A DNA stretch of 32,698 bases from Acidobacteriota bacterium. Lineage in GTDB: Bacteria > Acidobacteriota > Terriglobia > Acidiferrales > UBA7541. The notes beneath the pieces are model-generated. The model was given only the letters and a program-made list of their open reading frames with translations. It searched no databases and had not been told where the DNA came from. Each line of letters begins with the position of its first letter. Positions within the stretch are counted from its first letter, which is position 1. Of the stretch, positions 1 through 9,079 are shown one piece after another. The DNA lies in NCBI GenBank assembly GCA_003224525.1, contig QHZB01000074.1, forward strand, positions 1 to 32,698, read 5' to 3'. The translations under genes and the position numbers were made by a program.

Positions 1-2
1 TT

Positions 3-413
3 GCGTGCGGCGTCCTGGACATTACTGCCGCGTTCGTCGTCTACGGCTTCTTCGGGGCCAAGCCGGTGCCCCTGCTGCAAGGAATTGCCAGTGGATTACT
101 GGGACCAAAGGCATTCCAAGGCGGACTCGCGACCGCGCTGCTCGGCCTTCTCTGTCACTTCGTCATCGCATTTGGGGCGGCTGCCGTCTATTTTGTGGCG
201 AGCCGCACAATTCCCATGTTGGTGCAGCACGCAGTCGTTTCAGGTGTGTTCTATGGCGTGGCCGTCTATTTCTTCATGAACCGTATGGTGGTGCCACTGT
301 CCGCTGCCGCCAAACGTCCGTTTTCCTTGAAGTTGATGATCGTCGGCGTGGTCATACACATCTTCTGTGTCGGACTTCCGATATCTCTTAGCGTGCGCAG
401 ATTCTCTAAATGA
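3..413 (+). CDS. small integral membrane protein, 5' end missing
   Basis: The open frame runs in from the left edge and stops at TGA 411-413. It encodes at least 136 residues dominated by hydrophobic stretches. About four membrane segments are visible: one near the truncated start (LDITAAFVVYGFFG), one around ATALLGLLCHFVIAFGAAAV, one around VVSGVFYGVAVYFF, and one near the C-terminus (LMIVGVVIHIFCVGLPI). No catalytic motif is seen and I do not recognise a named family. An internal ATG at position 66 exists, but the hydrophobic sequence upstream stays in frame, so the true start is probably outside the window. The next gene follows in the same direction after about 58 bases. Confidence 0.6.
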   Translation, partial: ACGVLDITAAFVVYGFFGAKPVPLLQGIASGLLGPKAFQGGLATALLGLLCHFVIAFGAAAVYFVASRTIPMLVQHAVVSGVFYGVAVYFFMNRMVVPLSAAAKRPFSLKLMIVGVVIHIFCVGLPISLSVRRFSK

Positions 414-471
414 CGATCAGACCAAATTGTTTGGAGCGCGGCGTCGCGCGGACTTTGCTATCCTACGCCCC

Positions 472-1437
472 GTGAAACCTCTTTTCCTGATTGATACCGA
501 CACGGCTTCTGATGACGCGGTGGCTTTGATCATGGCGCTTCGCTCGCCCCAGGTGCGCGTGCTGGCGATTACCACCGTTGCCGGCAACGTCGCCGTTCAG
601 CAATCCACCCGCAACGCGCTCTGTACGGCGGAACTTTGCGGCGCGGATGTTCCCGTTTTCATGGGCGCGGAAAAACCGCTCCATCGCCCGCACCAGAGTG
701 CGGACTGGTTCCATGGCCGCGATGGCTTGGGAGACCACGGCTACCCGGCCCCGAAGAGGGCGCCCGAAAAACTCCACGCAGCCGATGCGATCATCGCGAC
801 GATCGAATCCAACCCAGGCTTGGTATTGGTGACTCTGGGACCATTGACAAATGTTGCATTAGCATTGCAGCGAAATCCCGGCATCGCGGGCAAGGTCGGC
901 CGCTGCGTGATCATGGGCGGAGCGCCCTGTTGCGAAGGGAACGTAACTCCCGCAGCCGAGTACAACATTTGGTGCGACCCCGAGGCGGCACGAATCGTTT
1001 TGCGCAGCGGCCTTCCGGTAGAGTTGGTCGGCTGGCACCTCTGCCGCGGCGAAGCCGCATTGAAGCCGGCCGACACCAAGCAGGTACTGAGTTTTGGCAC
1101 ACCGCAGGCGCGCTTCGCCATCGAATGCAACAGTCGCGCCCAGGAAGCCTACTTCGAGCAAACCGGCGAACATGGAATCTCATTGCCGGACCCGGTCGCG
1201 ATGTCCATTGCCCTGGATCCCACGATAGCGACTCAGCAAAGCGAACACTATGTGGAGGTCGAAACCTCGAGCGAACTAACCTTGGGTATGACCGTGGTCG
1301 ATCGCCTAAACGTGGCAGCCAACGACCGAAATCGAGCGGTTTGGGCCCCGATTTTCGATCGTGGCAAGAAAACCAAAGTCTACTGGACCATCGATAACGA
1401 GCGGTGGAAGCAAGCCCTCTATTCCGCGTTAAGGTAG
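472..1437 (+). CDS. nucleoside hydrolase (inosine-uridine type)
   Basis: This is predicted to cleave the N-glycosidic bond of ribonucleosides to free base and ribose, a purine/pyrimidine salvage step in the cytoplasm. With the GTG start at 472 the protein is 321 residues, normal for the IUNH family. The N-terminus carries the signature DTDTASDDAVAL (residues 8-19), whose aspartates bind the catalytic calcium and ribose. Further family features are the VTLGPLTN segment, GCVIMGG-like CVIMGGA, EYNIWCDPEAA, and the C-terminal LPDPVAM with the last metal-binding Asp. The frame stays open upstream of 472, but homology to the family begins exactly there. The substrate base cannot be read from sequence. 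Confidence 0.92.
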   Translation: MKPLFLIDTDTASDDAVALIMALRSPQVRVLAITTVAGNVAVQQSTRNALCTAELCGADVPVFMGAEKPLHRPHQSADWFHGRDGLGDHGYPAPKRAPEKLHAADAIIATIESNPGLVLVTLGPLTNVALALQRNPGIAGKVGRCVIMGGAPCCEGNVTPAAEYNIWCDPEAARIVLRSGLPVELVGWHLCRGEAALKPADTKQVLSFGTPQARFAIECNSRAQEAYFEQTGEHGISLPDPVAMSIALDPTIATQQSEHYVEVETSSELTLGMTVVDRLNVAANDRNRAVWAPIFDRGKKTKVYWTIDNERWKQALYSALR

Positions 1438-1549
1438 CACTTTCAGGGGTCCCTGGCATAACGTATAGGTATCACACAACTTATTGAAAATGAGGAGGCT
1501 GGTTTCGGCTTACCCCTTGGCCCGATTGCACACACGATGGCAACTTCTT

Positions 1550-1577
1550 TCCCATTGTGGGGTTCTATCCAATGGGA
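1550..1577 (+). promoter_or_regulatory. inverted repeat in the leader of the first FecR gene
   Basis: TCCCATTG at 1550-1557 and CAATGGGA at 1570-1577 form a perfect 8-bp stem with a 12-nt loop, about 90 nt before the FecR-protein start. There is no T-tract, so it is not an obvious terminator. It could be an operator or a leader hairpin. The rest of 1438-1668 holds no gene I can support. Confidence 0.3.
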
Positions 1578-1668
1578 GCCATAATTGATGTTACGCTCCC
1601 ATCGGCTGGAACGTCTCAATTAGAGGGCCAGAGCGGCCCACGTCCAGACCGAGGACAGGGGATTCGTC

Positions 1669-3855
1669 ATGAAGACGATGACTTTTACAGGTAAGAGCAG
1701 CTTGAGCCTGCTGCTGTGTTTCGCCGGTCTTTTGAGTTTTGCCGCTCCGAAGGCGCGTGCGGATGAAGAAAAGAATCCCCCAACGCGCGTCGCACGCATC
1801 AGCTATGTTGACGGTTCCGTCTCCCTGCAACCCGGTGGGGAAGGTGACTGGGGTAGCGCGGCCAGAAATCGTCCGATCACTATCGGCGACAAGCTTTGGG
1901 TGGACAAAGATTCTCGAGCTGAATTGCAAGCCGGCACAGCCTCCATCCATCTCGGCAGTTTGACAGCTCTCTCCTTTCTGAACCTTGACCAAGGCATCAC
2001 GCAGATGCGCCTTGCCGAAGGCAGCATCAACTTCCGCGTCAGTGAATTGCGCGAAGGTGACCTCTACGAAGTGGACGCTCCGAATCTGGCTTTCACCGTG
2101 AAGCAGGCTGGGGCATTTCGCATTGACGTAGATGAAACCGGCGATTCCGCCCGCGTGACCGTGATCCGCGGCGAAGGGGAAGTTACCGCCGGCGGCAAGA
2201 CCTATGAAGTGCACTCCGGTGAGCGCGGGGAATTCACCGGCACGGACAACGTCGACAACATTATGGACAAGGCTCCCGCTCCGGACGGCCTCGACCGCTG
2301 GGCCGCTGACCGCGACCGGAAAGAAGACAACTCCGTTTCGGCGAAGTACGTGTCGCGCGACATGGATGGTTATAGCGACCTCGACGATTCCGGTACGTGG
2401 CAAGACGAGCCGCAATATGGCCATGTCTGGTATCCCAACGACGTCGCGCCGGACTGGGCTCCCTACAGCAATGGCTATTGGAACTGGGTAGGCCCTTGGG
2501 GGTGGACTTGGGTTGACTATGCACCTTGGGGATTTGCTCCGTTCCACTATGGCCGATGGAACTATTTTGGCAGCAGGTGGGGCTGGTGCCCCGGTCCGTT
2601 TTATGGTCCCTCGATTTACGGTCCTGCTTTTGTGGGCTTTTTCGGCGGCGGTTTCGGGTTTGGAGTCGGCTGGTTCCCGCTGGGCTTTGGCGAACCGTTC
2701 TTCCCGTGGTTCCACTGCCGTCACGAGTTCTTTGAGAGGATCAATGAACGGAATACTTTTATCCGCAACAGAAATGTTTTCAACACCAACGTTCGCAACT
2801 TCAATTTTGTGAATGCGCACAACGTGCATGCGGTGACCACGGCCAATCGCAACGCCTTCAGGAACGGCCAAGCCATCAACCGCGGGGCCACACACCTGAC
2901 GGCAGCCTCTTTGAGAGGCGCCCAAGTGACCAACTCCGTCGGGATCAAGCCGACGCAGCACAGCTCGCTCGGCTCGGTAAACACCAGATCGCATGTCGCC
3001 ACGCCGTCGGCAGCGGTTCAAAACCGCACGGTGATCGCGCGCACGGCCCCGGCGCAAGGTGCGTCCCAGGCGCGTGTTCGTACGCTCAACAGCGCTGGCC
3101 TGCCTGCGGGCCACGTTGGCAACGGGCCTGCGAACAGCACCATGAATCAGCATGCGGTCACGCCGAATGCGTCATCGCGCAACGCGCCTGCGATGAATGG
3201 CCGTCAGGGCAACATGCCCAACACTTCCGGGATGACCTCCCGGCAGCGGGAGCTGTCGCAGAGCCGGCCGCCTTCGTCCATGACGAACTCGAACCGGACA
3301 TCAGCCGCTGCTACGGGCAACAATGCCTCGCAGCGCGCGGGCAATGCCCCACGCACCTGGGCAGCGCAGGGAAATACAACTGATCGCGGCCGCGCCCCGG
3401 CAGGTTTCGGAAGCTCGAATCAGCCGGGAAACTCGCGGGCGCAAACAACTCGCGAGACTCAAGGCAATCGTCCTCCATGGGCACGCGGTGATTCGCAGTC
3501 CGGAGCGGTCAGCGGCCAGACATCGCGGCCTTCGACGCCAAGCTACAACGGTAACCGCCCAAGCTCTTCCAACAACGGCCGCTCTTACCAGCCACCGCAG
3601 CGGACCTACAACAACACGCAGTCCTACGGGGGGAACCGTGGCTACTCGCAGCCTCGGTCGTACAATTCATCTCCGAACCAGTCTTACTCATCGCCCCGGA
3701 CATACTCCGCACCTAGCCGTAGCTATCCCGCTCCTTCACGCTCCTACTCGGCACCGAGTCGCGGCAACGGCGGAGGGGGTGGCGGCAATCGGGGCGGCGG
3801 TGGCGGCGGAAGCCCGCACGGCGGCGGGGGCTCTTCCTCTCACGGCCGGCACTAA
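1669..3855 (+). CDS. secreted FecR-domain / DUF6600 Trp-rich protein
   Basis: A 728-residue exported protein. An N-terminal signal peptide (about 1-32, hydrophobic core SLSLLLCFAGLLSFAAP) is followed by a FecR-like beta domain (about 40-195: RVARISYVDGSVSLQPGG, then a stretch on threshold, inertness and an FRVSELREGDLYEVDAPN strand set). Residues about 235-315 hold the aromatic DUF6600-type region with repeated W-W-P-Y units (GHVWYPNDVAPDWAPYSNGYW, WGWTWVDYAPWGFAPFHYGRW). The remaining half is low-complexity N/S/Q/P/R, ending in a Gly-rich, His-terminated tail. AGGGG lies 7 nt before the ATG. This domain combination recurs in acidobacterial genomes, but its function is unknown; a cell-surface or matrix role is inference. 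It is a paralogue of the next gene. Confidence 0.85.
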   Translation: MKTMTFTGKSSLSLLLCFAGLLSFAAPKARADEEKNPPTRVARISYVDGSVSLQPGGEGDWGSAARNRPITIGDKLWVDKDSRAELQAGTASIHLGSLTALSFLNLDQGITQMRLAEGSINFRVSELREGDLYEVDAPNLAFTVKQAGAFRIDVDETGDSARVTVIRGEGEVTAGGKTYEVHSGERGEFTGTDNVDNIMDKAPAPDGLDRWAADRDRKEDNSVSAKYVSRDMDGYSDLDDSGTWQDEPQYGHVWYPNDVAPDWAPYSNGYWNWVGPWGWTWVDYAPWGFAPFHYGRWNYFGSRWGWCPGPFYGPSIYGPAFVGFFGGGFGFGVGWFPLGFGEPFFPWFHCRHEFFERINERNTFIRNRNVFNTNVRNFNFVNAHNVHAVTTANRNAFRNGQAINRGATHLTAASLRGAQVTNSVGIKPTQHSSLGSVNTRSHVATPSAAVQNRTVIARTAPAQGASQARVRTLNSAGLPAGHVGNGPANSTMNQHAVTPNASSRNAPAMNGRQGNMPNTSGMTSRQRELSQSRPPSSMTNSNRTSAAATGNNASQRAGNAPRTWAAQGNTTDRGRAPAGFGSSNQPGNSRAQTTRETQGNRPPWARGDSQSGAVSGQTSRPSTPSYNGNRPSSSNNGRSYQPPQRTYNNTQSYGGNRGYSQPRSYNSSPNQSYSSPRTYSAPSRSYPAPSRSYSAPSRGNGGGGGGNRGGGGGGSPHGGGGSSSHGRH

Positions 3856-3870
3856 TCTCTTTGCCAACTC

Positions 3871-3907
3871 AAGCGCCCGTCCGGATCTTCCGGGCGAGCG
3901 CTTTTTG
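3871..3907 (+). terminator. rho-independent terminator of the first FecR gene
   Basis: A 15-bp near-perfect stem (AAGCGCCCGTCCGGA against TCCGGGCGAGCGCTT, one mismatch and one G-U pair) closes a 3-nt loop and runs into TTTTTG. It lies 15 nt after the stop of the FecR-domain gene. Confidence 0.85.
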
Positions 3908-4249
3908 TTTGGAAGTGATGCTTAGAAAGTTCTTCTTCTTCCACATCTGATACTGTAAAAACCTCTCGGTCCGTGTCTTTGGTTCTAGCTGTAGTCCTTC
4001 CTGCAGATCCGAGAGTCGCCAACGCCACCCAGAAATGCGTCGTCCGCAACTCTCTCTCTTGCCATGTGTTAGATGAAGTGACGCACTTCTTGTCAGGCGT
4101 TTCCTGTTTCGACAAGCAGAAAGGACCTGACAGGTGCCCCACGCCATTGAAGTGCTAGTGTGCCAAGGGGGCAGAAACCAGGTACCAGGGCCTTAGAAAA
4201 TGCGGCAGAAAGTAAAAGATGCCGCTCGTGATTCAGGAGAGATTTCGAA
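3908..4249. other. intergenic region between the FecR paralogues
   Basis: No gene is supported here. A small perfect palindrome, GAAGTG-acg-CACTTC, lies at 4075-4089. AGGAGA about 10 nt before the ATG at 4250 is the likely ribosome binding site of the second FecR gene. The promoter of that gene must lie here, but no clear -35/-10 pair stands out. Confidence 0.5.
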
Positions 4250-6372
4250 ATGAGAAAACATGTGCTCAAATTGGCGAGCCTCCTCAGCATGGCGCTGGCG
4301 GTGGCTCTCTTTGCGCCGCAACGCGCCGCAGCCGATGATGACGAGGATCCGCCAAGCCGCGTGGCACGACTGAGCTACGCTAACGGCACCGTTTCGTTTA
4401 ATCCGGGAGGCACCGACGATTGGGTTTCCGCGGTCGTCAACCGTCCGATTACTACGGGCGACAAGCTTTGGACCGACAACGACGCGCGCGCCGAGCTGCA
4501 CATCGGCTCCGCGGCGATCCGCCTTTCCGACAACACTGGGTTTTCCTTCTTGAATCTGGATGACCGCATGGCGCAGATCCGGCTTACCGAAGGCACTCTT
4601 AACGTGCGCGTGCGGCGGCTCGAACAGGACGAAACTTTCGAAATCGATACGCCCAACCTTGCTTTCTCGATCCTTCGTCCGGGCAACTACAAGATCAACG
4701 TCAACGAAGCGGGCGATGCCACTGTCGTGGTTGTCCGCGACGGTGAAGGTGAAGTCACCGGCGGTGGCTCCGCTTATGCCATTCATCCTCGGGAAACCGG
4801 CACGTTTTCCGGGGCCGACCAACTGGACGCCGACATTCACAGACTCGGCGATAACGATGACGACTTCGATCATTGGTGCGGTGACCGCGACCGCCGCGAA
4901 GATCGCTCGCAATCCTCGCGCTATGTTTCTTCCGATGTCATTGGTTATGAAGACCTCGACGACAACGGAGGCTGGCGCCCGGTGCCCGAGTACGGCGCCG
5001 TTTGGTTTCCCCACACCACCATCGTCGGTTGGGCGCCTTATCGCTATGGCCACTGGGTGTGGATTTCACCCTGGGGCTGGACTTGGGTAGATGATGCCCC
5101 TTGGGGGTTTGCGCCATTCCATTACGGCCGTTGGGTTACGGTCGGCGGTGTTTGGGGTTGGGTGCCATGCGCGCCTCGCGCGGTCGTAGGTGTCGCCTAC
5201 GTGCGCCCGGTTTACGCCCCGGCCCTCGTCGCGTGGGTCGGCGGGCCACACTTCAGCATTGGCATAGGAATCGGAGGAGGCGGTGGGGTCGGCGTGGCCT
5301 GGTTCCCGCTTGGGCCGCGTGAGGTCTTCGTGCCTTCTTATCACGTGAGCCGCACTTACGTTACAAACGTGAACGTCTCCAATACGACGGTGAACAACAC
5401 GGTTGTGAACAACTACTACAACAACGTGGTTGTCAACAAAAACGTCACCAACATCAAGTACGTGAATCAGACCGCGCCGAACGGGGTAACCGCCACATCG
5501 CAGCAGAATTTCACGTCGGCTCAGCCCGTCGGACGAAACATGATGAGGGTCGATCGCCGGGAAGTTGAGTCCGCGCAGGTCAATCCGACCACGCCGACGG
5601 TCGCGCCGCAACAAAGAAGCGTGCTTGGCGCTGGCGGTGCGGCAAGGCCTCCAGCGAGGTTTCAGGAACGCTCCGTCGTGGCCAAAATGCCTCCGCCCCC
5701 TGCTCCTGTATCCTTCGTAAAACAACAGCAGGCCATTCAAGCCAATGGAAGCAGGCCGCCGGTCCGAACATCAAGATCGCACCACCCTCCCAGCCCGCGA
5801 CTCCGCAAAACGTCCGTGCCAACGGGTCCGGTCAGTCACAGAACAACAACGGCTATCGTCCGGGTCAGCCACAGATGAATGTTCAGCCCAATTTACAAAA
5901 CAATTCGAACAGGCCGGCGGCCTCCAATAACGCCGGACAGCAGCCACAAGGCAATCAACCGGGAAACTCGCCCGCAAACAATGGCCGAAACAAGTCGTTT
6001 AACGACCGTCCTCCGACCTCAAGGCCGGCAGGAGGAAATCCGAACTCCACCGTGAACCCGCAGCTCGATCAGAAGCACCAGCAGCAGCAGGAACAGCTCC
6101 GCCAGAAGCAGGATCAGGAGCGCCAGAAGATCGAGCAGAAGCAGGTCCAGGAGCAACAGAAGGTTCAGCAGAAAAATGCTGAGGACGCCAGAAAGCAGCA
6201 AGTCGACCGGAGACAACAGCAGCAGCTCCAGCAACTCGAGCAAAAACACGGGCAGGAGCAGCAGAAGCTGGAGCAAAAACAGCAGCAGGAACGCCAGAAG
6301 CAGCAGGCACCCCCGAAGGACAAGCCCTCCAGCAAGCCGCCGAAGGACGACAAGCCTCCGCACCGCGGCTAG
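4250..6372 (+). CDS. second FecR / DUF6600 secreted protein, split by a frameshift
   Basis: The first frame (4250-5878) encodes a signal peptide (about 1-28), a FecR-like domain (about 35-190, VARLSYANGTVSFNPGG, NRPITTGDKLWTDNDARAEL) and a DUF6600 Trp-rich region (about 225-305) closely matching the upstream paralogue. It ends in an atypical basic tail. From about 5755 another frame continues naturally (GPNIKIAPPSQPATPQNVR) through 5875 and to TAG 6370-6372. That part is N/Q/P-rich and then a long Q/K/E coiled-coil-like tract, ending PPKDDKPPHRG. Joining the frames between about 5745 and 5772 needs one missing base and gives a product of about 707 residues, close to the 728 of the paralogue. 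The break may be a real mutation or a sequence error. Confidence 0.78.
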
Positions 6373-6504
6373 ACCCGCTGTTTTGCGAACAGCAACCCGG
6401 GCGGGCGCTTGTTGAAAATCAGGCGCTCGCACGTTTTCTTGATTCCAGGTATCTTCACAGGTGAAACGTCTTGCTGTGTCGCGTAAGATTCCTTCTCTGC
6501 GCTC

Positions 6505-7305
6505 ATGGCGAAACGATTTAAGTCCCGCTCCTCCTCCGCTGACAGCCCGGCGGCATCTCCGGAGTTGCGGCTGTTTCGAATTCCAGGCATTCCAGAGATT
6601 CGCCCTGGCAATGATCTTGTCAAATGCGTGGCCAGCGCTGCGACTCGGGCCGCAATTCACTTCGAAGACGGCGACATCCTTGTCTTTGCTCAGAAAATTG
6701 TGTCAAAGGCGGAAGGCACTCTCGTTCGGTTGGCAAGCGTAAGGCCTTCCCCGGAAGCCCTCGCGATCGCCGGGCGTCTGAAAAAAGATCCTCGTGCCAT
6801 CGAAGTCGTCTTTAGGGAGTCGCGGCGCATCGTCCGCAGCGATCATGTACTGATCTCCGAAACGCGCCACGGTTTCGTCTGCGCCAACGCGGGCGTCGAC
6901 CATTCGAACGTTCCCGGTAACGATGTGGTGACTTTGCTCCCGCTAAATCCAGATCGATCCGCAAAAAAACTCGCTGCCGCGCTCCGCAAACGGACCCACA
7001 AACGCATCGCCGTCATCATCAGTGACACCTTCGGCCGCCCCTGGCGCCTTGGACTGACGAACGTGGCCATCGGCGCTTCAGGCGTGCCGGTTCTCCTCGA
7101 TTTGCGCGGTTCGCCCGACCGTCAAGGAAAGCCTCTGACTGCAACGATTCTCGCGGTCGCCGACGAACTCGCCGCCGCCGCCGGCCTCTTGATGGGCAAA
7201 TCGGAAGGCTTCCCTGTTGTTCTCATTCGTGGCTATCGCTTCAAGCCCGTGTCCGAGCCGGCGGCCCGCATCATCCGTCCCGCCGCCGAGGATCTATTCC
7301 GCTAA
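6505..7305 (+). CDS. cofE: coenzyme F420-0:L-glutamate ligase
   Basis: CofE adds one or more L-glutamates to F420-0 using GTP and a divalent metal, the tail-forming step of coenzyme F420 synthesis. The 266-residue protein shows the family signatures in order: IPGIPEIRPGNDL (26-38), DGDILVFAQKIVSKAEG (55-71), ETRHGFVCANAGVDHSNVPG (119-138), and ISDTFGRPWRLGLTNVAIG (172-190). The C-terminal nitroreductase/FMN domain of mycobacterial FbiB is absent, so this is the single-domain archaeal-type form. No strong ribosome binding site precedes the ATG. It is followed by a decayed gene on the other strand and then by cofG and cofD, so the F420 genes were probably once closer together. Confidence 0.93.
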   Translation: MAKRFKSRSSSADSPAASPELRLFRIPGIPEIRPGNDLVKCVASAATRAAIHFEDGDILVFAQKIVSKAEGTLVRLASVRPSPEALAIAGRLKKDPRAIEVVFRESRRIVRSDHVLISETRHGFVCANAGVDHSNVPGNDVVTLLPLNPDRSAKKLAAALRKRTHKRIAVIISDTFGRPWRLGLTNVAIGASGVPVLLDLRGSPDRQGKPLTATILAVADELAAAAGLLMGKSEGFPVVLIRGYRFKPVSEPAARIIRPAAEDLFR

Positions 7306-7386
7306 TCTCCTCTTCTCTGCGGCCTCAACGTTCTCTGGGCCCTCTGTACTACTAATCCGAAGTTTCTTTGCTTCGTGCGACGAATT

Positions 7387-8943
7387 TCATGCGGCCTCCG
7401 GCAGCAGTTCTCGAACTTTGGAGCGTAAGGCGGTGAGTAGGGCGGTGACGGCTTTCCGCCCGGTCTCCGTCACTTGGTAGCGATAGGTGCCGGAGACCTT
7501 GCGGATAATTCCGTGGGCCCGGAGCAGCCGGAGTTTCCGACTGACCCACGCCGAGCGCCGACGGGTCTCTCGCAGATCCTGGGTCGCCTCAGGAAAGAAG
7601 AATTTCTGCAAATCCCGATTACGAAAACCGTTGAGCATGAATTCTCCGCGGCAAATGGTCTCCAACAGCGCACGATCTCCTCCTAAGGGATGCAAGGCGC
7701 GCACTCGCCGCCCTTTCCATTGCTTGGGCTGTCCGAGCCGGTCGAGCAATTCCTGTAAGGTGGTCTGTTCATCTACACCTGCCAGCGCATCCAGATAGCG
7801 CTCCGTAGCTCGTTGCGAAATCTCCGCGCGGCGGTGCAGATCTGCCACCCCACCCCGCAACACACGCCACGATTTCTTCCCTTTGCTATCGCCCTCTTTC
7901 CGGCGGTACACGCGAAACTCTCCGCCGTGGTGGATGGTGGTCTCCGCCCGTAACACGCTGCCTACCGCCGTGAACGCCTTGTCGTACAGCTTCACCGAGT
8001 TCCCATTCACGCTGTGCTTGATGCGCATTCCTTCTTCGCGCCATTTCAAAGCGCTGCTCACTTCCCCACGAAACGATTTCGGCACTTCACCGTCCAGCCG
8101 GACCGGCCGACCCAGATAGCGCAGCACGTCGGTGCTCCCCAGCGTGGTTATCCCGTAGTGCACCAGCCGTGGGTACAATCGCCGCAATACTTGCGCCTGC
8201 CGAAACACTACGTCGATGGCCCACTCGCTCTGATACGTCGTCCAGTAATAATTCATGGGAAAGTCCTCAAAGATCTGCGCGTGCACCGGGTTCAACGCTC
8301 GCGCCAGCGGCTCCAGCGCCTTCGGCCAGTTCGTCCGCAGTTGTCCATCCAGCAACCTTTGGGCCCGGCCCCATTCTTCCACTCATGGAAAACAATTATC
8401 CTGCCGCACGTACTTCCTCCCCACTCGATCCATCTGACGCGCCAGCCACTCCCGCCCGTTCACGCACACCTGCACCGAAAACGGAAACCACGTTTGCATC
8501 CGCGCGTTTAAAAATCCAAACTCCCGATGCATCCAGTACTGATACAAGAACAAGCACTTCCGGATGCGCGATACCAACTCCAGCTTGCGCTTCTCCCGGT
8601 TGCGATAGACATCCAAGGTCCGGCAAGGCTCTACGCAACTCAGCACGCATACCAACCCTTACTCAATCTTGTCCCGGGCGGCGATCCCCCGCGCTACCTC
8701 TTCCTTGCTCTCCCCCGCCGAGACCAGATACTTCACCGGCCGCCCCAGGGCCTCGGCCTTGGCCTTACAGGCTTGCTTCCATCTCTCGCTCACCCGCAGC
8801 ACATGCTTGCCAAATTCCGTCAACCGCACCTGCTTCGCCCACAGGTAGCCCATCATTCCTTCCGCATAGCTGATCGACCGCAGGGTCCCTCGAAAGACCA
8901 GCCGGTCAATCTCTTCCGTATGTTTCGCGATAAACTCTTGCAT
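7387..8943 (-). pseudogene. decayed multi-copy-type gene with C-terminal winged-helix region, two in-frame stops
   Basis: Three stretches in one minus-strand frame join into a single protein of about 518 codons, beginning MQEFIAKHTEEIDRLVFRGT. It is interrupted by TAA (8659-8661, after ARDKIE) and TGA (8383-8385, after RQDNCFP). Both can arise by single substitutions: the TGA sits between CFP and VEEW, where I recall homologues having Trp, and the TAA where they have Glu. The last 120 residues look like a winged-helix DNA-binding region (RRRSAWVSRKLRLLRAHGI, then YRYQVTETGRKAVTALL). I recall this family as repeated, unnamed proteins in Acidobacteriota and others. A mobile or transposase-like nature is inference; no terminal inverted repeats were found. 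It lies between cofE and cofG. Confidence 0.75.
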
Positions 8944-9079
8944 GGCGTTTCCGTCCCTCCCAAGATATGGCGTTCTTGCCGAACCACCACATCTTATCGA
9001 GAACGGAAGCGCCTTCTACGTTTGGTTGCGGCTCTGCCGCGCTGTGTTAAATTCTTTCTGTCAATCTCTACCACGAACC

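Noticed and set aside
1591-3153. 520-codon minus-strand open frame
   Set aside because: It lies opposite the FecR/DUF6600 gene, whose signal peptide and domains are clear; this is a high-GC shadow.
8383-8385. Second in-frame TGA as another selenocysteine site
   Set aside because: It sits where the family appears to have Trp (CFP-x-VEEW), and the same gene also has a TAA, so it is decay, not recoding.
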